Source of the DNA: Cryptomeria japonica
Taxonomy: Eukaryota; Streptophyta; Pinopsida; Cupressales; Cupressaceae
Direction of reading: 5' to 3'
Length of the DNA stretch: 64,000 bases
Assembly: GCF_030272615.1 (NCBI RefSeq)
Contig: NC_081407.1
Location: 378,516,400 to 378,580,399, forward strand
Shown: positions 42,600-55,235 of the stretch, piece after piece
How positions within the stretch are numbered: position 1 is the first letter of the stretch
Layout: every line of letters starts with the position of its first letter
Program-made: the position numbers and the translations under genes
The notes under the pieces: model-generated
The model's input: only the letters and a program-made list of their open reading frames with translations
What the model was told of the DNA's origin: nothing
Databases searched by the model: none

Positions 42600-43230
42600 T
42601 GCCCAATCCTGATTGATTCTCATCCATCTCTTTCACCCCTGCCCCCATCTCAGCATACCTCTCATAACTCCCCTAAGATTACCTATCCTAACCTCCATCC
42701 TAATTAACTCCCACTCCCCTTTAACACCATTCTTATCCTCTATTTACCCTACCTTCCAAAACCCTCACTTCCTACTTATCTTAAACTTACCTATCCACTA
42801 CCTATATCTCCTCACCACCTCCCAACTTGCATTTCCTATACCATAGATCATACTTTATATTCTAAAACCTCCCTTTATTTCCTTATCTACTACCATTTCC
42901 TACACCCTCACTAGCCTCTTATTTCCTTAAGCTAACCTATCCCCTAACTTCCATCCTACCCCTTTCTTTATCCTGTCCATCCTAACCTATCATCTACCCC
43001 TACCCTACCCCTATCTTACCCCCTACACCCTACACCCAACCTCTTATTAACTCTTTATAACCCACAACACCTATAATCCTATTTCCTAAACCCCTTACCA
43101 CCTATCGTCACCCTTACCTTTCCCTTATCTCTTGTAACTCCCCTTTATTCATTGTATCCCCCCCTTTTCCATCCACTTCACTCATTACCTTTGCCTTTAC
43201 ATCCCACTACCACGTCACACCTACTTGGGC
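42600..43230 (+). repeat. C-rich, almost G-free low-complexity tract
   Basis: In 42661-43140 (480 bases) I count 8 G against roughly 170 C. Words such as CCTACC, ACCCTACC and TAACCTATCC recur without a fixed period. No gene is seen; the 77-codon ORF at 42613-42846 is a by-product of composition. It could be strongly decayed CCCTAAA-like or pyrimidine-rich satellite. Confidence 0.7.
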
Positions 43231-43445
43231 CCCACTTTAAACTTTAAATGGGGAATTAAAAGCTTTTTTTAAAGAAATCTCTTTGTTGGGACCCACCACA
43301 AGCTTTCAACATATAAATTTTGAAAGGTTTCAAGGCATTTTGATTTTTTTTGTGGCATTACTTTGGCCCCAATTTTGACTTAAAGTAGGGAGAAATCAAA
43401 AGTTTCAAAAAAAACTCTCTTTGTTGGCCCCACAAAGCATAGAGT
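43228..43445. repeat. Imperfect tandem duplication
   Basis: Two related blocks (about 43228-43300 and 43363-43440), each running from a GGCCCC/GGCCCCA word through ACTTTAAA, AATCAAAAG/AATTAAAAG and TCTCTTTGTTGG. Confidence 0.55.
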
Positions 43446-43584
43446 AAAGATCATTTTAAAATTCAAAAAAATAAAAAATAAAACAAAATTGAAAAATTGA
43501 AAAAAAAATGAAAAATTGAAAAACACAAAAAATGAAAATCGTTAAAATTTGGCTAAGGCATGGAAAATAAGCATCGGTAGCATT

Positions 43585-43830
43585 ATTAATTTTCAAGTAG
43601 AGCCTCTTGGTGTCACTGCTTCTTTTCAAGAAATGCCTCTTGATGTCACTACTTCTTTTCAAGTAGTGCCTTTTTAAGCGGTGCTTCTTGGTGTCACTAC
43701 TGCTTTTAAGTAGTGCCTCTCAGTAGCGTTACTACTTTCAAGTGGTACCCTTCAATGTCGCTACTACCTTTTAAGAAGTTCTCATTAATATCATTACTAC
43801 TTTTAAGCATTGCTTCTTGAAAGCATCGCA
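43585..43830 (-). repeat. 33-bp tandem repeat forming hairpins, 11-residue periodicity
   Basis: TTTCAAG or TTTTAAG anchors occur at 43591, 43624, 43657, 43704, 43736, 43769 and 43801; spacing is 32-33 bp apart from one longer step. Most units hold an inverted repeat (ACTACTT with AAGTAGT). On the minus strand the units read as an 11-residue repeat of the type K-x-S-S-D-I-K-x-x-x-L within ORFs 43662-43456 and 43897-43706. Confidence 0.75.
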
Positions 43831-43897
43831 CTTTTCGAGTGCACATGACTGCTTCGAATGATGCAAGTCGCTCAACGATTTCAATATTCAATTTCAC

Positions 43898-46800
43898 GAT
43901 GAGTAAGGAAAATTCAATCCTTCTTTTCTGAATTGACCAACATTAAATGGTTCAAAGCAATAAAGTATTAATTTGGCTAAAGTGAAATCGATGATTTGTG
44001 ATGAGTTATTTAATCAAAGGTGGCAACTCAATTTTAAACAAGAGCTGTGATACAGCTAGAGTCCCCACCAATTGCAAAAATTAGTAGAAAATAGAATATT
44101 GGAAAGATTTTGATTTTGTAAAAAATTTACTTGATAACAATATTATGACTATCAAAAATTTTGAGACTCAAGGCATTTCACAATGTATATGAATTTTAAT
44201 ACATAGATAAATTTAAATGGTCAAAGCTATAAACATTTCAAATTTAGACATAACTATGGCAATTTACACTTAATTGTCTACTTTGTAACGTATTTTTATT
44301 CTTAAGACAATTACAAGGATATGCTTTTCAACAACAATCATAAAATAAAGATATCAAAATTGCTATGTCAAATATTTTTGATATTTAGAACAAAACTTTA
44401 GCTGGACAAATTTAATGTTTAAAAAATCTAAAGATTTCTACAAAAATTTTGTTTACAAAAACGAAAGATTATTTCAAGCACTATAAGTATGAGAATATAA
44501 TTTCAACCTCTTCAATATTTGCAACATCGAGCTCTAAGGTTTTTTATCTCGTAGATCGCAAAACCTACAAAAGTAACAAGGATTACTAAAGAAAACAAAT
44601 CTCCTAAACAATTAAAAAAAAAAAAAAAGGTTATTGCACACTAAAAACTGGGATATAAAGTTGTATTAGAATGTAGAGACCATTATCATAGTTTCTTTCA
44701 ACAATTTGAACAATTGCATGGTTAAGAATAATAGAGAGCTTGATATCACAAACATTATTGGTGAATTTTTTTATTGCATTTTAAATGGGTAAAATCTAAG
44801 CTTGTTTGGTTCCAAATTATTATGGAAAGATACAATAACCATTAGATTTGAATTTATTATTAGGACTATTAATTAACAATAACTCATACAATATAACTAA
44901 AAGAAATTGATTAATAATTATTGTTTTTTCAAATTGAAGAACATTTTGAAATATAATGGATAATAGGGGACAACTTATTTTAAAGATTTTTTAAAATAAT
45001 AAAAAATGTTTTAGCAAGAAAAAACCAAAATCAATATTTTTAAGAAAAATGTGATAAAATACTAAAAGAGATACAATTGAAAACAGAGAATCCAAGAATC
45101 ATAGTTAATAGCTTAGATACTAAACATGCATTTAATTTCATTAATCTAGACCCAAAATCATGTGCCATGCTCACACCCACAATGGATTGGATTGCAAACT
45201 AGATCGGGAATGAACTAGATCGGGATATTATGGTTTTGAGTGAACTGGTAAAAGAGACTAAAGAACACTTTTTAATTTTAATCCACATTTATCACTTTGT
45301 ATTATTTCATTGTTGGTTTAGCTTTTATTTTGCAATACTCAGGGATATAGACCTGTAGAAAAATAAAGAAATTCAAGAAGGTGGGAGAGCAAGAAGTGGT
45401 GTGGTGGGGTATTTTTTTGTAAATTGAATAAAAAACTCAGCAATATATCTGAGAAAAAAATAACATTATTACTAAGGTTTTGCAGGTGTATAAAGGTATA
45501 TTGAATTTAACAAGATACATCTACAACACAATGCAACTCTAGCTTTAGAATTACTTAGAACATGGATTCTCTTTCTTTGTCATGTAACTTTTTATCACTT
45601 GAAAAACAAGGAAAAAATAAGAAAAAAATGATGAATTTTCAAAAACATAATAACAAAGTCTATTAAGAACTTCTGAAATATTCAAAACTAGAACAACATA
45701 TAGAAAGTTTATGACAATCTATATATGAAATAATTTTCTAGTTGTTTTGACAACACAAAGGATATCATTAAACATAATAGATGAGACTCTTCTTAACAAT
45801 CAAAGAGACAATGGAAACCCAATAGAAAAATGTTAATTTTTTAATTAACAGATAGGCTAGACTCATGATTTCTTAAACTTTGCTAATATATCTTGAAAGT
45901 AATATAAGAATTGTTCAAAATGAATGCAAGCCACAAAATAGGGTAGAGTATTAGGGTTTCAACATACAAACGGAAAATCCAATCATCTGATATTTTTCAC
46001 TTGTCTATTAAAAACTTATGCTTTTACCGACACTAAAGCACCTTATTGCCTTTGACTCAACAATATTTCAGGTCTCCTCCAACATCATAGGACCTTGGAC
46101 ATAATAGCAAGCAACTGGAAGAAAAATCAAGGGGTATACTTGAAAACCTTCGTCAAATCTTTAAGCGAATGTAAGAAGAATGTAGAAGCAATAACAAAAC
46201 ACATACATTATATTTTTTTATGAATTTCATAAATATTAATACCGCCTCAGTTTTTTATGAATGTCAGTTGTAGTCATTAAGAAACCTATACCTATACTTT
46301 CTGTGTGGTACCAACTGTGCTTCAAGTTAAAGTTTTACTTTGATAATCTCACGTAGCAAATATTTCACCAACAAAAAAAAATCTACAGATCACTGGCCCA
46401 ATGTAAGCAACCAACAATACATTTGAAAGTCAATCTTCTTAATCATTTGAAAGTCGATCTTCTTAATCACTGATTCCCTAACAAAAACACAATACAAAAT
46501 TCTGTAAAATGCTAAATTGCATACTAATCTTTAGGCGAAGATGAAGCAACTAACATAACATATAGTTTTCAGCCTTTCTTTTAAATAATTAAAAGGATAG
46601 AACTATGAATTAAAAGGATATTATAAGAAGTGTGAGAAGATGTTGAAGACAAGATGATTGTTGAGCCATAACATCACCAAGTTTACACTGTATTTCATCG
46701 GAACGTGCTTCCCGAGGCTAATGAATCCTTTGTAACTCTTGAATTTGTGACTAAAAGGAGAATTTTATAGAGTAACCTCTTATGTTAATTATGGATATGG

Positions 46801-48300
46801 AGCAATTAAACTATTATTTCTCCCATTATGAAAAAATGAGAAAAAAACTCCACAATATTTCATTGTGCCTTACCAAATAGTTATTAAAAAAAACATGTGT
46901 TGACTTGTGAAAACTAAAAATCTTGCGATAAAACTTAGGCTTTTTTTCTATCTCCAAATAAATTTAGGGCAAAATCTATACCTACCAACAAAACACCATT
47001 TAACTCAGACTAAGCCCAAGTTAAACGAGCATTTTTAGGGCGAAATTACACAGGACAAAAAATTGTGCCAATAAAAACTTACTTTGTACAAATTAGGCAC
47101 AAGAAAACAAGCTAAATATAAATAAATGATTTTCTCAACAGTATTTTAATTGCTTTTAACCTCTTGAAAACTTGAAAAATGATTATCAAACAAAAATCAC
47201 AAAAAAATCAAAGCCAAAAACATATTTGCTTCCATGTATTTCAATCTTCCATGCTTATAATACACAAAATGCATCGGGCTCGCAATGAAGTTAGGAGACT
47301 CTAAATAATGACACACAAAACGCATTTAGCATATATACAATATTATGTTTAGAGTTCATATCTTTGCAAAACTCAAGAGGGTAGGTTTTGACTAAAAATT
47401 AGATAATGACATAAACTGTAATGTGAAAATTTATAGATTGGTTGCCTTTCTATGGCCAAAGTTATCTGAAGGTTGTGGTCTAGTGATTTTGTGATACATT
47501 CACACCTGTTTGAAGCAGCTCGTAGCACATAATCTTTTACAGATATTTTGAACAAATTTGACTAATATGCAAAGCATCTAGAAGGTATGATTGAAATAGT
47601 TCCTTTAACTATTCGCATAAAAATTCTAAGATATTATACTAACAGAAAGCATCTAAAAAATCAACTCACTTAGCCATGAAGAGGAGGCAGGTGGTTACAT
47701 ATTCTCTCAGCTACCATTTTAAGCCTCACCAGAACCAAGAATTATAGACAAAAAATAATGGGAACTAAGCTAACCTGGAATTAATAAATTGAATGAGAAC
47801 AGATCCACTCTGTGCCCATCAAACTCTCGAAACTTGAACTTGAAACCACCGAGCTATCAAAATTTAGCACACAGAGTTCAAGCCTTATTGCCTTCGATTG
47901 AACAATATTTTAGTCTCCTACAGCATAACTGCCATTAATCAAAGCCAGAGAGCAGAATGCGGGAGTTTGAAAAAAGTAGGAACAATAATAACAATAATTT
48001 AAACCCCAGGAAATTATCAGCTGCCAATCAGAAAATAGAAAAAATTAATAAAAAAATAGCTTTAATAAAATAATAACATAGAACTATAGCTTAAATGGGT
48101 TGATGAAATTTTCAAGCAGCAATTAAATATCAAACGCTTGTAATGAAAACATTAGACTCTGCCTTATAAGGCAGGGACTAAGAATGGATATTAAGTGATT
48201 GTAATATGGGCGGCCAATGAACTAATTTGCATTATACTAATATGGGTATACTATAATGCAAAGTTTCGAGCCACATATTGCCCAAATCTGCAAGTTAAAT
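43898..48300. other. AT-rich spacer, nothing recognised
   Basis: About 4.4 kb without a recognisable gene, RNA or repeat. A phrase near 44045-44075 (GAGTCCCCACCAATTGC) recalls LTR-element leader sequence but is too short to call. The 60-codon ORF at 47555-47373 looks random. Confidence 0.5.
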
Positions 48301-49062
48301 CATCAACGAGTGTTTGTCATACTGTGACTACAAGCTACCTTCAATACTAGTGAACATTGCGATTAAATTGACTGCAATAAATGTATTCATCCACAGCGAT
48401 TGCATCTTGAGAAGCGATTTGCATCCATTAATAGAATCATGGCATTGCGACTCTGATTTTGACATTGGTGAATTTACCCTTGAACACAGCAACTTAGACA
48501 TCAGCGGCATTGGCAAAGTAATATCGGCAAACCCTCAAGCCTGAGTTTGACGAATTGCATTTGAACAGCGTATTTGATAAGTTCATAGGCAGCGATTCTG
48601 ATTTTCATCAACAAATTCTTTTTTCCTCAATTGAAATTCAACGAGCATACGGATCTCATTTAAGGATTGGGAATTCATCCTCTTGTATGGTGACTTCATT
48701 GATCAAAGGTGAAATTTGTATATCCATACTACTAACACTTTCCTATGGTAAAGTGCCTTGTGTAGTCAATTGGAATCATTCAACTAAAGCTTAACTTCAA
48801 TTATCACTTCTTCATTGATATGCATCAACTTGATGGTGTCTATGCTTGTAGTGATGATTCAAAAATCACAAAGCCATCCTTAGAAGATCACACTAGCCTT
48901 GTGGACATATTTATAGCATGTCAAAGCAAGACTTAGTTAGAGTTTCATCAAAGATCATTGATTCATATTCTCTAATTGAGGACTTCCTCGGTGATAAATT
49001 TTAGACAACAAGATTGTGATTTTGTCTCTTAGAGACTTCACAAAATCAGTCAATACAAGGAT
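48301..49062. mobile_element. LTR-element remnants, first copy, broken
   Basis: About 48702-49990 repeats 53624-55235 in direct orientation. A minus-strand purine tract (about 49078-49065, AAGAGGGGGAGA) precedes TGTGATATCC near 49062, a plausible internal-to-3'-LTR boundary for a minus-strand element running toward lower coordinates. Upstream sequence resembles the plus-strand LTR at 52400. It is a fossil mosaic with several breaks. Confidence 0.5.
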
Positions 49063-49214
49063 ATCACAATCTCCCCCTCTTGATTTTGCTTGTCCTCTAG
49101 AAATTTCTCCTCGTCCTCCTTCTTGGATGAACTTGTGCATAGATTATTAGTACCAAACATATAATCATATAAATTAAAGTAATGACAAATGTTAGAAAAG
49201 TTTCTACTTAGTTT

Positions 49215-49690
49215 CTATTGAATCTATTGCAACTTGGAGGGATTGGCTTCCTTGAGTCCTTTACCCAAACTTGAGATGGACTGGCTTCCTTGAGCCATTT
49301 ATGTCCAACTTGAAAGAGACTGGCTTCCTTGAGCCATCCTTGTCCAACTTGGTAGGGACTAGCTTCTTTGAGCCATGGCCCAACTTGAGAGGGACTAGCT
49401 TCCTTGAGGCATTCTATCCACTTGAGGGAGACTGGCTTCCTTGAGAAATCTCTATCCAACTTGGGGGGGGCTAGCTTTCTTTGAGCCATTTCCCAAATTG
49501 AGAGGGACTGGCTTCCTTGAGCCATTATGTCCACTTGAGGGGGGCTAGTTTCTTTGAGATAGTGTACCTAATCTTGAGAGGAACTAACTTCTTTGTGCCA
49601 TAATTCCTATACATTTCTATATGCCTAAGAGGAACTATCTTCTTTGTGTCATAATTCCTCTACATTTCTTTATGTTTAGAAGGAATGGGT
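49215..49690 (-). repeat. Minisatellite, 37-39-bp unit, about 11 copies
   Basis: Units of the type ACTTGAGAGGGACTGGCTTCC followed by TTGAGCCATT and a GTCC-containing spacer; spacing of successive GCTTCC words is 36-39 bp. On the minus strand a 108-codon ORF (49534-49208) reads as tandem WLKEASPSQVG-like peptides. It lies just inside the purine tract of the remnant LTR element. A second, shorter array is at 54545-54920. Confidence 0.85.
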
Positions 49691-49994
49691 TCCTGGAGGC
49701 TTGGAGCCATTTCTACACCAAACCTAAGAGACTTACTTTCTCTGCTTCGCAACTTGGGTCAGCCTTTATGCCATTCTCATCTCCTTCTTGGGAAGAAATG
49801 GGAAACATTTTTTTTGCCATTTCTACACTAAGCCTAAGAGTAGTTGTTCTCTACAACCCTCTTACTCTACTGGGCAGCTCATGTTTTCTATCCACATTCT
49901 TACTTCCCTATATACTCTTTGGGAAGGAATGGGGTTTTATTGAGTCATTCCTACACCAAGTATTTACTTGGCGGCCCTTACTTTAACCTCCATG

Positions 49995-52395
49995 GGTTAA
50001 AATCAGAAGCCCAAAAAGAGGTGGAAGTGGAACAGGTGAAGATTGACCTATCAGATGAAATAGAAGAAGATATCAACCTTTGGGAGGAAGTGGCGATCAT
50101 TTGCAAGATTGTCAAGCCGAAATATGAGAGAAGATTAATTAAATCTTGGATTGAGGAGAATTGGAAGGCCAAGGTGGTTGTTAAATTCAATCTAAGCTGA
50201 TTCTTCATTTTTATTTTTGCAGAGGTAGAGGAGAAAGAGAAGATTCTTCTCCATGGCAACTGGTTTGTGGATAACCATCCCTTATACATGAAACTGTGGT
50301 TTCCCCATTTTGACCCAGTTCCATTGGCTCCATATGATAGTCCTATTTGGATTCGTGTTTATAAACTTGCAATAGAATATCGGGGAGAGTAGTTTGGAGA
50401 GAATTACTAGAACCTTGGGAACCTTACTATAAACTGATGAGGGGATAGCAAAAAATGACTCCTATTTGTATGCTGGAATCAGAATCATTGCAGTTAAAAA
50501 GGTTCCTCCAAGATTTGTTTGAAATCGGTTTGAAGTATATGGATGTATTAGATTGAAGTAGAAGACATTAAACAATTTTGTGGTCGATGTGATGGTAGGA
50601 ATCATATGACAAAGGAATGTAGAATCTTTGTTAGGCCCGCTACGAGATGGTTATGCAGCCCAGGAGATAGCAGTCAGTTAAGAAGGTATTTACATCTTCA
50701 AGGAAGGAGACAATAGGCCCTTTAGGGGCTTTGGTCATCAAAGAAACAGATGGAGACAATGATGGGGAGGGTGGAAGAGACAATTCAAAAAAGGTTGGTT
50801 TCTCTCCCATAATCATGGACATAGACCGAAGCAAGGCTTCTAACAATGCTCACGATGCTTGGATGGGCTTGTTAGACGCGAAGGTCGATTACGACATGAG
50901 GTCGAAAGAGTAGTTTGATAATGAAGATGAATTGGATATTATTGACCTGAGAAGCATTAGCCAATCAGCTAATGCTCTATTGGGGATATCCAAAGGAAGT
51001 AGAGGGAAGAGGAGCAACAAGAAAAAGCATGAAGATAGGGCAAAGGAGAAAGGGATCATCAATGTAGTCAAATTTTTTAGAATATCCAAGGGAGGTAAGT
51101 CCTCCCTTGGAGGAACATGAGGATCCTTACCTGCAATGCCAGGCGCCTCTCGGCTCTTGACAAGAAACGCTTGGTTAGGCATTCATTAGAGAAAGTCTCT
51201 AATAAAATAATTCTATTCCAAGAAACCAAGTTGAGTTTGGATAAGGCGCTTAGTTTGCTACATTATTGTTCTAGATGGGAAGGTTTTTTCCAAGAAGCTA
51301 GGGGTTCTGCAGGAGGCCTGGGGTTCTTATGGAACCCCCATTTGGTCAATATTTTTCCTGGAGAAATGTTAGATTATTGGATGATATTTAGAGTGAACTC
51401 CCTTCTTATGATTCAAAGTTCCCTTTGATTAATGTTTATGGGTCTGTTAAAACAAAGGACAAGATGAGAGTTTGGAAGGAACTATCAGAACGCATCAGTA
51501 TCATTGGCAAGGATTGGTTTTTGGAGGTAGGAGACTTCAACGCAATTTAAGAAGTTCTAACAGAATTATGGAATATTTTAAAAAAAATTTAAGCAGACAA
51601 TTAGGTGGTTGATGTAATTCCAAAAAATGGCCAATTTACAAGGACGAATAGGAGACTAAATTTTACCAATATTTGGAAAAGACTAGATTGGTTCTTGGTG
51701 GGACCAAGAAGGATGGAAGGTCATTTCTCCTTGGTGTTGAGCATTTTTCTGATTTTTATTTCCGATCACTTCCCTATCCAATTGGAACTAGAAATTGGAA
51801 AGACTTGATTCTCTAGGAATTTTTATTTTCAAAGCATGTGGTGGTAGGATGGGCAATTCTTCTCTTATCTAAAAAATTTGTGGGAAGAGAGTAATATATT
51901 TGAAGATACGCCCAGTTTCTATTTTGTGAAACAATTACATTTCCTTAAGGATAAAATTAAGCAGTGGAACATACAATTCTTTAGGAATATTTTTTCTGAG
52001 GCTAGAGGAGGAGATTGTGTCTCTTAATGAGAAGGTGATTTGGATAGGAATGATTAATGCTGAATTTGGAAAAGGAAAGGAGCTAATGGAGTGTCTATTG
52101 GAGGTATTGATTAGGGAGGATATTTTCCAGCATGACAAGTCTAGGGAGATGTGGATTTCGGAAAAAGACTTAAATACAAAGTTTTTTCACTTGTTGGTTA
52201 AGGCAAAGAGGTTGCTCAAGAGGAACGAGGTGATCAGGGATGAAAATGATCTGCGGTGTTCGGTTGGAGATAAAATAGAGAGGGTTGTAGTTCAACACTT
52301 TGAAAACCTGCTTGGCTCATTTGCAGGGAGTGATGTAAGTAAAAGGGATAATATTTTAGAAGTGATTAAGTAGGTTTTATCCTAGGAAGAAAACA
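49995..52395 (+). mobile_element. LINE 5' part: ORF1, endonuclease and linker, no reverse transcriptase
   Basis: ORF1 region about 49995-50720. It holds a DUF4283-like stretch (VVVKFNLS, EEKEKILLHGNWFVDN, LYMKLWFPHFDP) and a CCHC zinc knuckle (C-x2-C-x4-H-x4-C, 50579-50620). ORF2 starts near 51117 with an AP-type endonuclease: MRILTCNARRL, a Q-E-T-K-L motif, VGDFNAI near 51525, FTRTNRRLNF, RLDWFLV and SDHFPI (51767-51784). The EN-RT linker (52017-52373, LNTKFFHLLVKAKRLLKRNE) follows. The sequence stops before reverse transcriptase, where a plus-strand LTR begins at about 52400. In-frame stops make it inactive. Keeping the 5' rather than the 3' end is unusual for a LINE and points to later deletion or interruption. 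Confidence 0.85.
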
Positions 52396-52399
52396 ATCA

Positions 52400-53990
52400 T
52401 GTTGAAGTTACAACAGCAAGTTGCCATTCTGATTGCACATACGACGACCTCATTGGGGAGTGACGAATTAAAACTCCTCAACCATGTCAAACTCATCTTA
52501 TTCAGCGAATTACATCTTTGATCCATTTTGTGAGAAATCAAGCCTCATGTTATGACTGGTTTGATTTTCTTTACGAGGGTTCTTGATTTATCTTAAGTAA
52601 ATGATTATTTATTTGCAATTAAATCTCATATCATGACACTAACTTGAACAAATCTCGTAGGTGTGTGATGATAGGATCACAAAAAATTCACATGAAGGAG
52701 GACATCACACTTCAAGCCTCTACAAAGCAATTGTTGGAATCGTCAAGTCGCAAACTCATGAAAGGCAAGAACATAGTTCGTGCAAAGAAATGGCAAGCTC
52801 TCATCAAGAATGAAGATAACGGTCAGCGTCACGCACTCATGAAGAATTTTTACAATCTTGAATTTCTTTCAGAAATCCAAGAATCTTTGTCAGTGTAGTT
52901 AGATGAAAGTTCGCGAATGCAAGCAATCAAGACATGCGATCGTTTCAGAAGAGTTAATCAAAGTTAGAAGATCAACATGAGTGGAGTCATCGTCACATCA
53001 AGCACTTGCAAATATTGAGTATCAAGAGATATGTCACATTCAATTGCACAATCATGATGAGTTACAATCAATAATGCTAAGGTGGCGCCTAGTCATCATT
53101 ACATCCAATCATATCATTTCAAGATAAGGCATCTAGATTCAATGCGCCTTACCTCATTCATCAAAAGGAGATAACTACTACAAAGGCACAAAGTTTGATG
53201 TACCTACAGCCATCATCTATTGGTTTATTTTTCTAAGGACATGTGTCTCTTAAAATGTAAACATATCATAGGTCAAGAATTAAATGTTTTGTAATGGGTT
53301 CAACAAACCCTAATTAGGGTTTCTATCTTGTAATCTTGGCCATTGATCTCAAATCAATCTGAGCCACTGAATTCGAATGAGATCACTATAAAAGGCCTCA
53401 CTTCTTCATTTGTAAGGGGAATAGTCAATAGCTAGTAGTTCAAGAGAAGTTAGCAACTAGAGTAGAATAGGAAGAGAAAGCATAAATTATTGCCAAAGTT
53501 GTAAATAAACTTCCTTTCCATTGAAGTTATGGTGGAATGTGTTGTTTCTTCTACAATTGCATGGTTTCTTGTTGGATCTTCATTTTAGATATTGATAATT
53601 AAATGAATGAAAGACTTTGTGTAATCAATGGTGAAATTCGTATATCCATACAATCGTAGTCAGCTGGAATCATTCAACTAAAGCTTAACTTCAATTAACG
53701 CTTCTTCATTGTTATGCATCAACTTGATGGTTTCTATGCTTGTAGCGATGATTTAAAAATCACAAAGCTATCCTTAGAAGATCACACTAGCCTTGTGGAG
53801 ATGTTCATAGCATGTCAAAGCAAGACTTAGTTAGAGTTTCATCAAAGATCACCCATTGCTCCTACATTCTTAGAGTTAGAATAACATTCTAAACCCTATA
53901 CTTTTTCTTCTTCTTTTTAATCAAGTCAAGTGAAATCATACGTTCCAGCATCATTCGAGCATTCAGGTATTCAACATATAAGCCCCCTCG
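52400..53990 (+). mobile_element. LTR-like sequence, Ty3/gypsy type, no internal coding region seen
   Basis: It starts TGTTGAAG at 52400, directly abutting the LINE remnant. A CTATAAAAGG promoter box lies near 53387-53397, followed by an R-U5-like stretch and, near 53990, a leader-like phrase (TAAGCCCCCTCGTAGG). No gag or pol follows, so it is probably a solo or incomplete LTR. It is a fossil; its age was not estimated. Confidence 0.5.
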
Positions 53991-55235
53991 TAGGTACAAC
54001 AAATTACATCAATACCATTGAAGCTATCTGACAAGTCAAGACTTGACATAAAAGAACCTTGGAGTCATCTCATGTGATCCTTCACAAATATTCAACATCT
54101 GATAGTCTTTTTTATCAAGAGAGCATAGAGTGCCATTGGTATTTTATTCTGTGTTTGATAATGCATCAAAAAACCATCAACAAGACGGTATCTCATATTC
54201 TAGTTGTATGCAGCAGTCTTCACTTATTCATTTCAACGTATGAAAAGTATATTTATTTCTACTTACTTTATCCATCATTGATTCATATTCTCTAATTGAG
54301 GACTTCCTCAGTGATAAATTTTAAATAATAAAACTATAATTTTGTCTCGTAGAGACTTCACAAAATTGGTCAATATGGGGATATCACAATCTCCCCCTCT
54401 TGATTTTTCTTGTCCTCAAGCAATTTCTCCTTGTCCTCCTTCTTGGATGAACCTGCACATAGATTAGTAGTACCAAACATATAATCATATAAATTAAAGT
54501 AATGACAAATGTTAGAAAATTTACTACTTAGTTTCTAGTGAATCTATTGCAACTTGGAGGGATTAGCTTCCTTGAGTCCTTTACCGAAACTTAAGATGGA
54601 TTGGCTTCCTTAAGCAATTTTTGTCCAACTTGAGAGAGACTGGTTCCCTTGAGCCATCTTTTTCCAACTTGGTAGGGACTTGCTTCTTTGAGCCATGGCC
54701 CAACTTGAGAGGGACTAGCTTCCTTGAGCCATTCTATCTACTTGAGGGAGGTTGGCTTCCTTGAGCCATTATGTCCACTTTAGGGGGGCTAGCTTCCTTG
54801 AGCTAGTGTACCTAATCTTGAGAGGACCTGACTTCTTTGCACCATAATTCCTCTAGATTTCTTTATGCCTAAGAGGAACTGCCTTCTTTGTGCCATAATT
54901 CCTCTACATTTCTTTATGTTTAGAAGGAATGGGAACTTTCCTGGAGGCTTGGAGCCATTTCTACACCAAACCTAAGAGACTTACTTTCTCTACTTGGTGG
55001 CTTAGGTCAGCCTTTATGCCATTCTCATCTCCTTCTTGGGAAAAAATGGGAAGCATATTTTTATCCATTTCTACACTAAGCATAAGAGTGGTTGTTCTCG
55101 ACAACCCTCTTTCTCTACTTGGCAGCTCATGTTTGCTATCCACATTATTACTTCCCCATATACTCTTTGGGAAGGCATGGGTTTTTTATTGAGTCATTCC
55201 TACACCAAGTATTTACTTGGCGGCCCTTAGCCTAA
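53624..55235. repeat. Direct repeat of 48702-49990
   Basis: Same LTR and minisatellite sequence as the first copy, overlapping the LTR above. A purine tract and TGTGATATCC recur near 54405-54390 on the minus strand. The two copies differ by one internal block of a few hundred bases and by the number of minisatellite units. Confidence 0.75.
54545..54920 (-). repeat. Minisatellite, second array, about 9 copies
   Basis: Same 37-39-bp unit as 49215-49690, with fewer copies. Confidence 0.8.

Noticed and set aside
42613-42846. 77-codon Pro/Leu/Ile-rich ORF
   Set aside because: By-product of the C-rich, G-free composition, which removes most stop codons.
43585-43830. CRISPR array
   Set aside because: The units are contiguous degenerate tandem repeats without unique spacers, in plant nuclear DNA.
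44040-44080. LTR-element leader
   Set aside because: Only one short resembling phrase and no primer-binding site or LTR end nearby.
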